From contig JABRWC010000118.1 of assembly GCA_039961675.1 (NCBI GenBank), positions 9,953-73,952 of the forward strand: 64,000 nucleotides of DNA, given 5' to 3'. The position numbers were made by a program, and so were the translations under genes. Shown piece by piece: positions 1 to 9,679 of the stretch (its first letter is position 1; every line of letters starts with the position of its first letter). The DNA comes from JABRWC01 sp039961675 (lineage in GTDB: Bacteria; Planctomycetota; Phycisphaerae; UBA1845; Fen-1342). The notes under the pieces were generated by a model, which was not told where the DNA came from, did no database searches, and was given only the letters and a program-made list of their open reading frames with translations.

Positions 1-1
1 G

Positions 2-61
2 GAGGCGCTGGAGGGCGCCGGAAACGAGGCCCTCAACCGCATCACGCAGGGTGTGCATTGA
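2..61 (+). CDS. C-terminal end of an upstream gene (partial)
   Basis: The frame beginning at base 2 is open to a TGA at 59-61 and encodes about 19 residues ending in ITQGVH. Its stop overlaps the ATG of the PKS gene at 61, an ATGA-type junction typical of translationally coupled genes. An upstream gene of the same operon therefore probably ends here, possibly another part of the biosynthetic machinery. Too little is visible to name it. Confidence 0.6.
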   Translation, partial: EALEGAGNEALNRITQGVH

Positions 62-3000
62 TGGCCGTTCACGAGGTGGCTGCGCTTTCGAATACTCCAC
101 CCGAGGACATCGCGATCGTGGGAATGGCCAACCTGTTCCCCGGCTCCGATACCCCTGCGCGTTTCTGGCAGAACATCCTCGACAAGCGCGAGTGCGTCTC
201 CGACCCGCCGCGCGACTGGCAGCCGGAGTGTTTCTTTGACCCGACCGGTCGGCGCAAGGACCTCGCCTACACTGGGCGCGGCGGCTACCTGGGAGACCTG
301 GCGCGTTTTGACCCGCTGAAGTTCGGCGTGATGCCCAGCAGCATGGAGGGCGCGGAGCCGGACCACTTTCTGGTGCTCAAGACCGCCGCGGCGGCGCTGC
401 GCGACGCCGGCGTGCCCGAGGTCCCGCTCAACCGGCAGCGCTGCGGCGTGGTGCTGGGGCGCGGCGTGTTCCTGAACCGCGGCCTGTTCACCTGGATCAT
501 GCAGGGCTACATGGTCGACCAGGTGGTCGGGCTGCTGGCGCAGGTCAGCCCGGACACGCCGGCGGAGAAGCTGGCGCGAATCCGCGACGAGCTTTCGCGG
601 AACATCCCGCCGTTCAACGCCGACACCGTGCCCGGCATGACGCATTGCGTGCTCACCGGGCGCATTGCCAACCGCTTCGACCTGAACGGGCCGGCGTACA
701 CGCTGGACGCGGCCTGCGCCTCGTCGCTGCTGGCGGCGGAGCACGGAGTTGAGATGCTGCGCAGCGGACGCTGCGACGCGGTGCTCGTCGGCGGCTCGCA
801 CGTGTCGAACCCGGGACTGGTGCAGCTCGCCTTCTGCCACCTCGGCGCGCTGAGCCGCAAGGGGTGCGTGGCGCCGTTCTCGGCCGATGCGGACGGCACG
901 CTGCTCGGGCAGGGCTGCGGCGTGCTGGTGCTCAAGCGCCGCTCGGACGCGGAGCGCGACGGCAACCGCATCTACGCGCTGATCAAGGCGGTCGGGCTAT
1001 CGTCCGACGGCAACGGCGCCGGCTTGCTCGCGCCGCGGCAGGAAGGGCAGGAGATCGCCATCCGGCGCGCCTATGAGCGTGCCGGAATTTCGCCCGACAC
1101 GATCGGGCTGATCGAAGCGCACGGAACGGGCATTCCGCTCGGCGACGCCACCGAACTGCGTTCGCTGAGCAGCGTGTTCGGCCCGCGCACCGGCGACCGG
1201 CCGACCGTCGCCATCGGCAGCGTGAAGTCGATGATCAGCCACCTGGTTCCGGCGGCCGGCTCGGCTTCGCTGATGAAGGTGGCCCTGTCGCTGTATCACC
1301 GGGTGCTGCCGCCGACGCTTCACGCGGAGCAGACCGACCCGAAGCTCGGCCTCGACGGCTCGCGGTTCTACGTGAACACGGCCGCGCGGCCTTGGATTCA
1401 TTCTGGCGCGGGCGCTCCGCGGCGGGCCGGCATCAACGCCTTCGGCTTCGGCGGCAGCAACGCGCACGCGATCCTGGAGGAGTACGTGCCGGCCGACGAA
1501 AGCGCGCTGCGCCGCGTCGAGCCGGAGTGGCCGGCGGAACTGGTCGTCGTGGGGGCCGCCGACCGCGCCGGTCTGAAACGGCGCTGCGAGTCGCTCGCCT
1601 CGTGGTGCGAGTCGGCGGCGGAGGTGGGCCTGCTGGACATCGCCGCCGCGGCGTGCAAAGAGAGCGGCGCGACGCGCGCGGCGTTCGTGGCTCACAATCG
1701 CGAGGAGCTGGTCGGAAAGCTGCGGCACGCCGCCAAGCTGCTGGACGAGCCGAACCGGACGAAGATCCAGGACCGCAGCGGCATCTTCTGGTACGAGCAG
1801 CCGCTCGCGCGTCAGGGTCGCGTCGCGTTCGTGTTCCCGGGCGAAGGCTCGCAATACGTGAACATGCTCGCCGAGGTGGCGCTGCGCTTCCCCGAGGTGC
1901 GCCGCCAGTTCGACCTGACCGACCGCGCGTTCGCCCGCCGCACGGGCGGGCGGCTGCTCAGCCCGCTGATCTACCCGATCCCCGGCCGCGAGCAGCAGGC
2001 CGAGCACGAACTGATCCAGCTCGGCGGCGCCGTTACGTCCGTGACCGCCGCGGGCCGCGCACTGTTCGCCCTGTTGAGCTGGCTCGGCGTTCGGCCGGAC
2101 GCCGTCCTCGGACACAGCAGCGGCGAGTTCGGCGCGCTGATGGCCGCGGGCGTGCTGCCAGCCGATGACGACGAACAATTGATCCGCGTCATTGCGGAGG
2201 GCGCCGAGTCTGCCGCCGAGATGGCCCGCTCCGACCTGGTTCCGCCGGCCGTGCTGACCTCCGTCGGAGGCACGCCGCGGACCGCGATCGATGCCGTGCT
2301 TGCGGCCTCCGGCGGCCGTTTGCGGGTGGCGATGGAGAACTGCCCGAACCAGCTTGTGCTTGTGGGCGACGAGGAAGCGACGGCGGCGGCGCTGGACGGC
2401 CTGCGCGGCAAGGGCGGACTATGCGAGCGCCTGAGCTGGGGCCGGGCGTATCACACCGAATCGTTCCGGCCCGCCACGCGGTTCATCGACGCGTTCTTCC
2501 GATCCGTGGGGTTGCGCAGCCCGCGCATCGAGACCTGGTCCTGCGCCAGCGCCGCGAGGTTCCCGGCCGACCCCCAGGCGGTCCACGAACTCGCCGTGCG
2601 GCAGTGGTACTCGCCGGTGCGATTCGCGGACACCGTGAGAGCGATGCATGCGGCGGGCGTGCGCGTGTTCGTCGAGGTCGGGCCGCGCGGAAATCTGTCG
2701 GCGTTCATAACCGACACGCTGACGGGCGAGCCGCACGCGGCGGTCCCGCTGGACCTGCCGCGGAAGAACGGCATCGAACAGCTTTGCCGCGCGCTGGGGA
2801 TGCTCGTCGCGCACGGGGTGGGCGTGAAGCTCGAGAAGCTGTACGAGCGGCGCAGCCCGCGCCCGATGGACCTGAACGCCGCCCCGCCGAAGGTGAAACG
2901 CGACCCGATCCTGCCGCTGGAACTGCCGGAGCTGCGCGTCAGCCCGGCGATCGCGGCCGAGTTGAATACGCGCCCACGCGAGGCACAGCAAGCGACTGCC

Positions 3001-5367
3001 AGCCCCGCCGCGGAACGCGAGGGCACGATCGAACGGCGTTCGCGAGTCGCGGCATCTGCCGCTGCGGCGCCGGGGCCCGCGGTTTCGGCGCTCGCGCCAG
3101 CGGCGCGCCGAACGACCTCGCCGGCTGACGTGCCGGTGCCCGCGCGCGACCGGGCGGTGATCGATTTTCAGCGGACGATGCGAGAATTTCTCGACGTTCA
3201 GCAGTCGATTCTGGCGCGCACGGCGCAACCGGCGCCGAAGCGCGCTGAACCAGGCGGCAACGGCGACTCGAACGGACAGCCTGCGGGGCGCGCCCCGCAG
3301 GCGATCGCGGCAATGAGCGACCAGTTGGTTGCGCGGGCTCCGGCCGCGACCGCCGTTTCGGACACGAGTCGCAGCGCGGCGCCCTCGCGGCCGGCTGGCG
3401 CGGCCACCGCCGCCGTCCCTGCCGCGCGCCGGCCGGAACAGGCCACGACGGATCTGTCGGTCACCGCGCTGCCGTTCATCGAGACGGTGCTGACGCACGA
3501 GCCGGGCCTGAAGCTCGTCGCCGAGTGCGAGTTGGACGAGCGGCGTCACCCGTACCTGCTCGACCACACGTTCTTTGGCCGGCCAGTGTCGGCCGTGAAT
3601 CCGCAGCTTGCGGGGCTTCCCGTCGCGCCGCTGGCGTTTACGCTCGAACTCGCCGCGGAAGCCGCGGTCAAGCTGAGCGGCGGGCGCATCGCCGCAATTC
3701 GTGACGTGCGCACGAGGGGCTGGCTGGCGCTGGACAAGTCCAGCCGCCGCGTGCGGATCGAAGCCGCCGCGCAGTCGGCGCGCGAGATACAGGTCACTGT
3801 CAGCGAGGCCGACAAGGAGGCGCTGAACAGCGAGATCATCAGCGCGGTGTTTGAGCTGGGCGATGCGCCGGCGCCGCTGGGCTCGCCGCGCGTGCCGGAC
3901 CGCGCCGCGCAGCCCGCGCCGTGGGCCGGCGACGTGTACGGCAAGACGCTGTATCACGGGCCGGCGTTCGCGGGAATCGTGTCGGTTGAGCGCTGCGACT
4001 CCAGCGGCGTGCGCGCTCGCGTCCGTCAGCCCGCGCAGCCGATTTGCGGATTGGACGGACGCCCGCTCGAACTGGTCCTGCCTGTGGCGCTGTTGGATGT
4101 CGCGGCGCAGGTTCCGTCGCTGGTGAATGCGAACTGGTCGCTCGAGGAGCACTTCGTTCGCAACGTCTATCCCAACGGCTTCGAGCGGATGGAATGGGAC
4201 CTGTCCGCCGGCGTGAATGAAGCTCTGTTGGCCGTGGCTCGCGTGGACGGCGCCGGGGCGCAGCTCGCGTCCGACGTCGAGTTCATCGCCCCGGGCGGGC
4301 GGGTCGTGATGCGCGTCAGCGGGCGGACCGACCAGGTGGTCGAGTTTCCTTCGTGGGTCTACGGGGGATACCGGTTCCCGCGAACCATCACCGCCACGCG
4401 CGACATTACGGACGCGTTCGCGGCGCACTGTGACGCGAGCCACGTCACGATCTGCGAGCTGATCCGCCCGGCCGATGCGATCCTGCTCGGCCGCATGTGG
4501 ATTCAGGTGCTCGCGCGCCTGGCGCTCAGCGCGGACGAGCGGCGCGCGTTCGCCACGCGGGCGGGCACGCCGGTGGCGCTGGTGTCGTGGCTGCTGGGGC
4601 GGATTGCGGCGAAGGATGCGGTGCGTTGGCATATGCGGAAGACCGGCCAGAGACCGGTCCCCCAGTCCCAATCAACTGCGGCCGGTCAGAGACCGGCCCC
4701 CCAGTCCCAATCCACTGCGGCCGGTCAGAGACCGGCCCCCCAGTCCCAATCAACTGCGGCCGGTCAGAGACCGGTCCCCCAGTCCCAATCAACAGAGACC
4801 GGTCAGGGACTGGACCGCCAGTCGGTCCCACAGAATTGCGCGCTGTGCCTGGCGGACGTGAGCATCGATACGGACGCCTTCGGCAAGCCGAGCGTGTCGC
4901 TTCCCCCCGGCTCGGCGGCACCGCTCATCAGCCTTGCGCACAAGGAGCTCTTCGCGGTCGCGCTGGCCGCGGACTCGACGCGCTTCGCGGGCGCCGGCAT
5001 CGACCTTGAGCGACGCAAGCCGCTGGCGCCGGAGGTGCTCGCGGACGGCTTCGCCGACGCCGAACGGGCCGCGGTCGATGCCTGCGGCGTCGCGATCGGC
5101 GACCGCGACGCGGCGTTCGTCGCGGCGTGGGCGGCGAAAGAGGCGCTCGCCAAGGCGGTCGGTCGCGGGTTGCTCGGCGGGCCGCGAAACGTCGAAGTGC
5201 GGGCGATGGAAGCGCGCACCGGGCGCGTGTCGCTGGCGCTGCATGGCGAGCTTGCGTCGGCGGCCGTGGCGGTCGGCGGGCAGGCGCAGGCCGATGCGGT
5301 CTGGTGTGTGCGCGGCGAGCACGTGCTGGCGATGTGTCTGATCGAACGCGCCGGGCGGCGAGGGTAG
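61..5367 (+). CDS. Iterative type I polyketide synthase, KS-AT-linker-DH-PPTase (PUFA/enediyne-like)
   Basis: This 1768-residue synthase should condense acyl units on a carrier protein in the cytoplasm. The ketosynthase (about 1-480) has Cys219 in DAACASS, His354 in EAHGTG and His394 in the usual KSNIGH position, here KSMISH. The acyltransferase (about 600-900) has Ser686 in GHSSGE. A long Ala/Pro-rich linker (about 950-1150) contains a FQRTMREFLDVQQ helix of the kind found after the AT in PfaA-like synthases. A dehydratase-like hot-dog region starts with HPYLLDH near 1163 and is followed by GLPVAPL. The C-terminus (about 1590-1760) resembles a 4'-phosphopantetheinyl transferase, with GIDLE and WAAKEALAKA. 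I see no ACP Ser motif and no Rossmann-type KR. The ACP at 10841 and the SDRs at 12902 and 13815 may act in trans. ATG at 61 is preferred over TTG at 58 because it overlaps the upstream stop. A 39-bp repeat array lies between DH and PPTase. Confidence 0.85.
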   Translation: MAVHEVAALSNTPPEDIAIVGMANLFPGSDTPARFWQNILDKRECVSDPPRDWQPECFFDPTGRRKDLAYTGRGGYLGDLARFDPLKFGVMPSSMEGAEPDHFLVLKTAAAALRDAGVPEVPLNRQRCGVVLGRGVFLNRGLFTWIMQGYMVDQVVGLLAQVSPDTPAEKLARIRDELSRNIPPFNADTVPGMTHCVLTGRIANRFDLNGPAYTLDAACASSLLAAEHGVEMLRSGRCDAVLVGGSHVSNPGLVQLAFCHLGALSRKGCVAPFSADADGTLLGQGCGVLVLKRRSDAERDGNRIYALIKAVGLSSDGNGAGLLAPRQEGQEIAIRRAYERAGISPDTIGLIEAHGTGIPLGDATELRSLSSVFGPRTGDRPTVAIGSVKSMISHLVPAAGSASLMKVALSLYHRVLPPTLHAEQTDPKLGLDGSRFYVNTAARPWIHSGAGAPRRAGINAFGFGGSNAHAILEEYVPADESALRRVEPEWPAELVVVGAADRAGLKRRCESLASWCESAAEVGLLDIAAAACKESGATRAAFVAHNREELVGKLRHAAKLLDEPNRTKIQDRSGIFWYEQPLARQGRVAFVFPGEGSQYVNMLAEVALRFPEVRRQFDLTDRAFARRTGGRLLSPLIYPIPGREQQAEHELIQLGGAVTSVTAAGRALFALLSWLGVRPDAVLGHSSGEFGALMAAGVLPADDDEQLIRVIAEGAESAAEMARSDLVPPAVLTSVGGTPRTAIDAVLAASGGRLRVAMENCPNQLVLVGDEEATAAALDGLRGKGGLCERLSWGRAYHTESFRPATRFIDAFFRSVGLRSPRIETWSCASAARFPADPQAVHELAVRQWYSPVRFADTVRAMHAAGVRVFVEVGPRGNLSAFITDTLTGEPHAAVPLDLPRKNGIEQLCRALGMLVAHGVGVKLEKLYERRSPRPMDLNAAPPKVKRDPILPLELPELRVSPAIAAELNTRPREAQQATASPAAEREGTIERRSRVAASAAAAPGPAVSALAPAARRTTSPADVPVPARDRAVIDFQRTMREFLDVQQSILARTAQPAPKRAEPGGNGDSNGQPAGRAPQAIAAMSDQLVARAPAATAVSDTSRSAAPSRPAGAATAAVPAARRPEQATTDLSVTALPFIETVLTHEPGLKLVAECELDERRHPYLLDHTFFGRPVSAVNPQLAGLPVAPLAFTLELAAEAAVKLSGGRIAAIRDVRTRGWLALDKSSRRVRIEAAAQSAREIQVTVSEADKEALNSEIISAVFELGDAPAPLGSPRVPDRAAQPAPWAGDVYGKTLYHGPAFAGIVSVERCDSSGVRARVRQPAQPICGLDGRPLELVLPVALLDVAAQVPSLVNANWSLEEHFVRNVYPNGFERMEWDLSAGVNEALLAVARVDGAGAQLASDVEFIAPGGRVVMRVSGRTDQVVEFPSWVYGGYRFPRTITATRDITDAFAAHCDASHVTICELIRPADAILLGRMWIQVLARLALSADERRAFATRAGTPVALVSWLLGRIAAKDAVRWHMRKTGQRPVPQSQSTAAGQRPAPQSQSTAAGQRPAPQSQSTAAGQRPVPQSQSTETGQGLDRQSVPQNCALCLADVSIDTDAFGKPSVSLPPGSAAPLISLAHKELFAVALAADSTRFAGAGIDLERRKPLAPEVLADGFADAERAAVDACGVAIGDRDAAFVAAWAAKEALAKAVGRGLLGGPRNVEVRAMEARTGRVSLALHGELASAAVAVGGQAQADAVWCVRGEHVLAMCLIERAGRRG
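4643..4832 (+). repeat. 39-bp in-frame tandem repeat inside the PKS gene
   Basis: Units start at 4643, 4682, 4721 and 4760, exactly 39 bases apart. A degenerate fifth copy begins at 4799. Each unit carries the core AGAGACCGGTCCCCC, or the same with GGCCC. Because 39 bases is 13 codons the reading frame stays open, giving repeated Gly-Gln-Arg-Pro-x-Pro-Gln-Ser-Gln-Ser-Thr peptides. The core also occurs in the intergenic elements at 11133 and 13731 and in the helicase gene near 52058. Confidence 0.9.
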
Positions 5368-5372
5368 GCTGG

Positions 5373-6968
5373 ATGCGGACGTTCCTGATCGGTCTCGACG
5401 GCGCGACGTACACGATCCTCGACCACCTGGTCGCCGAGGGCGTGATGCCGAACCTGGCGCGCGTCTATCGCGAGGGAGCGCGCAGCGAGCTGACATCCAC
5501 GCCGGTTCCGATCACGCCGCAGGCCTGGACCACGCTGGCGACGGGCCGGAACGCCGGGCAGCACGGATTCCATGACTTTGTGCGCTTCAAGCCCGGCCCG
5601 CACGGGCTCTTCCTGCACATCAACAACAGCCGCGACATCCACTGCGAAAGCCTCTGGCAGTGCGCCTCGCGCATGGGCCGGCGCGTCACGGTGCTGAACT
5701 GGATCGGCCTCGCGCCGCCGCAGCCGCTGAACGGCCACAGCATGCCGGGCTTCACGTCCGGCCGGCACCTGCGGCGATCGAGCTGGCCGGCGGACCTGTT
5801 CGACCGCCTGCGGCAGGTGGACGGTCTGGACGTAAACCTGCTGGGCATGGACCTCGAGATCGAGCGGCAGGCGCTACAAGCCATGCCGCGCGAGCAATGG
5901 CTGGAGTGGATTCACCACCAGGTCGCCCGCGACCGGGTTTGGCAGCGCCTGTTCATCCACCTGGCCGAGCACGAGCCGAGCGACCTGACGGCGATGGTGA
6001 TCGACGGGGTAGACAAGGTGCAGCACCTGGCGTACCGCTACCTCGACCCGGCCATGACGCCGCGCACGCCCGACGCGTGGGAGCGGCAGGTCATCGACGC
6101 GTGCCGCGCGTACTTTCGGCAGGTGGACGAGTTTCTCGGCCGTGTGCTGACGCTGGCGGGCGACTCCGCGCGCGTGTTTGTCGCGTCGGACCACGGATTC
6201 ACCGCCTCGACGGAAATCTTCTACGTCAATCGCTGGCTGCACGAGCAGGGTTGGCTGCGCTGGAAAGGGGCCGTGGCGGAGGACGTCCGGCAGGTGCAGT
6301 ACACGGAGCGCCTGGGCGACGACGCGAACGCGATCGACATCTCCGCGAGCCGCGCGTACACGCTGGCACCCAGCTCGAACGGCATACACGTGAACGTCCC
6401 GCCGCACGAGTACGACGCGTTCCGCGACGAGCTGATCGCGCGGCTGCTGGCGATCCGGGCGCCGGATGGCGGCGCCGTGATTCGCGCGGCGCGGAAGCGC
6501 GAGGATTGCCTGAGCGGCCCGCTGCTGGATCGCAACCCGGACGTGTTGCTGAGGCTCCGCGACTATGGTTTCGTCTCGGTGCTCAACGCCCGACAGTGGC
6601 TGGTGCCGCGCAGCGAACCGCTCGGCACGCACCACCCGCAGGGCGTGCTGCTGGGCGTCGGCCCGGGGATTCGCCGCGGCGCGCGATCGGAAAACCGCGA
6701 CATCCTCGACGTGGCGCCGCTCCTGGCGTACAGCGTCGGGCTGGGGATTCCACAGGAGTACGAGGGTCGCGTCCCCGCCGAGTTCTTCGAGCCGGCTTGG
6801 CTGGCCGAGAATCCGCCGGTGGTCGCCGCGGCCGCAACCGCGGCGGCGTGCGGCGCGGCGGTGCAGCAGCCGCGCGACAGCGACGACGACCTCGATGACG
6901 AGGAGCGCGCCATCATGCTCGACCGCCTGCGAAGTTTGGGATACATGGAGTCGGCGGGGGAGACGTGA
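5373..6968 (+). CDS. Alkaline phosphatase superfamily phosphohydrolase (COG3379-like)
   Basis: The product of 531 residues is an AP-superfamily hydrolase of the predicted phosphohydrolase/phosphomutase type. It opens with FLIGLDGAT (first metal Asp). TPQAWTTLATG is the probable nucleophile region, DGVDKVQH and SDHGF carry metal-binding Asp and His, and a late His lies in GTHHPQG. No signal peptide is evident, so it is probably cytoplasmic. ATG at 5373 is five bases after the PKS stop and places the conserved core at the extreme N-terminus, as in the paralogue at 11282. An upstream extension of the same frame only shadows the PKS. The substrate is unknown. The context suggests a phosphorylated intermediate or a carrier-linked group, but that is inference. 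Confidence 0.8.
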   Translation: MRTFLIGLDGATYTILDHLVAEGVMPNLARVYREGARSELTSTPVPITPQAWTTLATGRNAGQHGFHDFVRFKPGPHGLFLHINNSRDIHCESLWQCASRMGRRVTVLNWIGLAPPQPLNGHSMPGFTSGRHLRRSSWPADLFDRLRQVDGLDVNLLGMDLEIERQALQAMPREQWLEWIHHQVARDRVWQRLFIHLAEHEPSDLTAMVIDGVDKVQHLAYRYLDPAMTPRTPDAWERQVIDACRAYFRQVDEFLGRVLTLAGDSARVFVASDHGFTASTEIFYVNRWLHEQGWLRWKGAVAEDVRQVQYTERLGDDANAIDISASRAYTLAPSSNGIHVNVPPHEYDAFRDELIARLLAIRAPDGGAVIRAARKREDCLSGPLLDRNPDVLLRLRDYGFVSVLNARQWLVPRSEPLGTHHPQGVLLGVGPGIRRGARSENRDILDVAPLLAYSVGLGIPQEYEGRVPAEFFEPAWLAENPPVVAAAATAAACGAAVQQPRDSDDDLDDEERAIMLDRLRSLGYMESAGET

Positions 6969-7191
6969 AGGCAGTTACGAATTGCGATCAGCGAGGAACG
7001 AAACGCAACCGGAGCGATCGAGAAGTTGCGAGTTACGGGCGTCGAATTTCGAGTTACGAGTTGGGGATCACGAGCAGCGGGTTACAGCAGTTTGCGTCGA
7101 AGGACGAGTCTGAGGTGCGGACCGCGATGCGCGGTATCTGAACTCGTGCTTTGCTATCGCCGTTCGTAATCCCGCACGAGTTGGATTGAGA
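6969..7191. repeat. Gap with degenerate GAGTTACGA/CGAATTTCGAG repeat
   Basis: This 223-base gap is less GC-rich than its neighbours. It contains several variants of GAGTTACGA and GAATTTCGAGTTACGAG (about 6975-7090), a low-complexity dispersed repeat type. A small perfect hairpin, ACCGCG-ATG-CGCGGT, sits at 7121-7135. I see no coding potential and no clear promoter. Confidence 0.5.
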
Positions 7192-9675
7192 ATGGTCGCG
7201 TCTGCCTTGACATGCCGACCGCCTGCCCCGCTCAGCGTCGGGCAGTTCCGCAGGATTGCCGAACGCGGCTTCGGCGACGGGCGGAACTCGTACGCCTATT
7301 GCTACGCCTGGTTCCGCGACCACCTGTACATCGGCACCAACCGCGACCTGCTGGTCCTGCTCAAGCAGCGGTTTCGCTTCGAGGTCCCGCTGGCCATCTG
7401 GCCCGTTCCGGTGCCCGAGAAGATCGACCCGCAAGACCTGTGCGCGGAGATTTGGCGCTATGCGCCCGCGTCGGGCGAGTGGGAGCGGGTCTTCAAGTCG
7501 GGCCTGGTCACCGGGCGGGAGAACCGCACCGTCCCGCTGGCCGCCGGCTTTCGCAACATGGCCGTCTTCCAGGGCCGCAGCGATCCTGCGCCCGCGATCT
7601 ACACCATCCCGAGCTGCGGCTCGAACGGGCAGGGTGTGGTGCTGATGCGCTGCGCCGACGGCGAGACCTTCGAGGTCGTCAGCGAGCCCGGCATGGGCCT
7701 CGGAAACGACAACATCACCTCGTTCCGCGGCGTCATCGCGTTCAAGGGCCGCCTCTTCGCCACGCCCTCCGGCTCGCGCGGCGCGAACCCCAACGTCTCG
7801 CACCACGCCGCGATCCTGTGCAGCGACGATCCGGCAAGCGGCCGCTGGGAAGTCGCCAACCCGCTCTCGTTCGGCGACCCGACGAACCTCAGCATTCACG
7901 ACATGGCGGTCTGCGGCGGATGGCTGTATGCGGGGACGATGAACGTCGCCGAGGGCTTCCAGGTCTGGAAGACCGACGCCGAGGGCGATCCGCCGTTTCA
8001 CTGGACGCGTGTGCTGGACCACGGCGCCGAACGGGGCCCGTTCAACCAGGTCGTGGTCTCGATGTGCGAGTTCCGCGGCGACTTGTACGTCGGCAGCGGG
8101 ATTCAGAACGGCGGTCACGATCGCATCCACAACGTCGGTCCGGCCGCGGGCGAGGTCATCCGCGTGCGCCCGGACGATTCGTGGGAGCTGTGCGTCGGCG
8201 ACGCGCGCTGGACGCGGCACGGGCTGCGCGCCCCCGCCAGCGGCATGGGGCCGGGCTGGGACAACCCGTTCGCCGGCTACATCTGGCGGATGGTTGAACA
8301 CGACGGCTGCCTCTACGTCGGCACGTTCGACTCGTCGACGTTCCTGCCCTTTGCGCAGATCGACCCGCACGCGGCGCAGCTCCTCGATCCGGCGACGATC
8401 CAGCGTTTCATGCAGGTCCGCGGCGGCGCCGAACTCTGGAGAACCAGCGACGGCGTGCGATGGACGGCCGTGACGCGCAACGGCTTCGGCAACCACTTCA
8501 ACTATGGGATTCGGGCGCTGGTGTCTTCGCCGTACGGCCTGTTTGTCGGCACGGCGAACCCGTTCGGTCCGCAGGTAGCCGTCCGTTATCCCGGCGGCTT
8601 CCGCTATGAAGACAACCCGCGCGGCGGGATCGAGGTGTGGCACGGCGCGCCCCGAGACGGCGTTGTCGGCGACGCGGCCCCACTGAGCATCGACCTCACG
8701 CGCCAGCGCATCCGCATGGCAGGGCTGACGCACGCGGAATCTCGCGGTGCCGTCCGCAGGATCCCCGGCTGCGCGCCGGGACGGGTCGGCGCGGCCTCAC
8801 CCGCGTCCCGACCCCGCCCCGTGCTCGACGCGCCGCTGGTGTTCGACCACGCCACGGGCGCCGGCGCGGACGACTATCTCTGGGACCCGCTGTTGCGGCT
8901 GGCGCTTTCGAAGGAACTGAGCGACGGCGGCGCGTCCGTCGAGCAGGAGTTGGCCGAGTACTTCGGCGGTCCGCTCCGGAACGCCGGACTGTGGCTGAAT
9001 TCGACCGACACGCCCGCTTCGGCGAGCGCGGCGCTGGTAACTGAAGTCGTGGCCCTGCTCTCCGAGTCGCCGGCGCCCGGCGCGGCGGCGCTGCTGATCG
9101 CGGGACGCGGCCTGGCGGGCCTCGTGCCCCTGGTGCGGCGCGCGCGGCCGGCGGACCGGCTCACGGCGCTGGCGCTCGATGCGCTCTCGCGTGAGGATGC
9201 CGCGCACGTCGCGGAGCACGCCGAGATTCGTCGCGGAAAGCCGTCGCGATTCACGCTGCCGAAGGCGCGCTACGACGCGATCGTGTGGATCGAGGGGCCG
9301 GCGGTGGGCGATCGCCGCGAGACGCTGCGGCGGCTGGCGTGCGGACTGCGGCCGGGAGGAGTGCTCGCGGCGGCGGAACTGCTCGTCGAGGCGATCGAGG
9401 TCGTCGGCGGCCGCACGGGCGCTCCCGGCGGCGATCCGATCGGCGCGTTCCGGTCCGACCTGGAATCGGCCGGGTTCGAGATCGGGCGGGTGCTCGACGT
9501 GACCAGCGACGGGTGGTTGCGGATGTTCCGGCACAGCCGGCTGTACTTCGCGCTCCGCCTGCTCATGCACCAGATCGACCATGAGTTGCACGACGCGGCG
9601 CTGGCGGCGCTCCCGGGCGGGCGCGAGGCCGTTGCGGCGCACGTGTTGGTCTGCGCGCGTAAGAAAGGGGCCTGA
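7192..9675 (+). CDS. Beta-propeller protein fused to a methyltransferase-like domain
   Basis: This 827-residue protein has two parts. Residues about 15-520 contain repeated strands such as YIGTNRD, LYAGTMN, LYVGSGIQ and YVGTFDS, the Gly/Trp/Tyr-rich pattern of kelch- or PQQ-like beta-propellers. Residues about 600-825 look like a Rossmann methyltransferase with LLIAGRGLAGLVPL where motif I should be and LACGLRPGGVLAAAEL resembling the post-motif IV region. The canonical GxGxG is only partly kept, so catalysis is doubtful. ATG at 7192 is chosen over TTG at 7186. No signal peptide is seen, unusual for this kind of propeller. It lies four bases upstream of a true class I methyltransferase gene, so the two may form a pair. 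The exact function is not recognised. Confidence 0.7.
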   Translation: MVASALTCRPPAPLSVGQFRRIAERGFGDGRNSYAYCYAWFRDHLYIGTNRDLLVLLKQRFRFEVPLAIWPVPVPEKIDPQDLCAEIWRYAPASGEWERVFKSGLVTGRENRTVPLAAGFRNMAVFQGRSDPAPAIYTIPSCGSNGQGVVLMRCADGETFEVVSEPGMGLGNDNITSFRGVIAFKGRLFATPSGSRGANPNVSHHAAILCSDDPASGRWEVANPLSFGDPTNLSIHDMAVCGGWLYAGTMNVAEGFQVWKTDAEGDPPFHWTRVLDHGAERGPFNQVVVSMCEFRGDLYVGSGIQNGGHDRIHNVGPAAGEVIRVRPDDSWELCVGDARWTRHGLRAPASGMGPGWDNPFAGYIWRMVEHDGCLYVGTFDSSTFLPFAQIDPHAAQLLDPATIQRFMQVRGGAELWRTSDGVRWTAVTRNGFGNHFNYGIRALVSSPYGLFVGTANPFGPQVAVRYPGGFRYEDNPRGGIEVWHGAPRDGVVGDAAPLSIDLTRQRIRMAGLTHAESRGAVRRIPGCAPGRVGAASPASRPRPVLDAPLVFDHATGAGADDYLWDPLLRLALSKELSDGGASVEQELAEYFGGPLRNAGLWLNSTDTPASASAALVTEVVALLSESPAPGAAALLIAGRGLAGLVPLVRRARPADRLTALALDALSREDAAHVAEHAEIRRGKPSRFTLPKARYDAIVWIEGPAVGDRRETLRRLACGLRPGGVLAAAELLVEAIEVVGGRTGAPGGDPIGAFRSDLESAGFEIGRVLDVTSDGWLRMFRHSRLYFALRLLMHQIDHELHDAALAALPGGREAVAAHVLVCARKKGA

Positions 9676-9679
9676 CGAC

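Noticed and set aside
997..2178. Long minus-strand open frame (393 codons) opposite the PKS
   Set aside because: It mirrors the codon positions of the PKS, has His/Arg-rich low-complexity sequence and no family motif. Such antisense frames are expected in GC-rich DNA.
2419..4671. 750-codon minus-strand open frame opposite the PKS
   Set aside because: Arg-rich composition without domain motifs, while the opposite strand encodes clear PKS domains.
4643..4832. 39-bp array considered as CRISPR
   Set aside because: Units are directly tandem without spacers and are in frame in the PKS; no cas genes are present.
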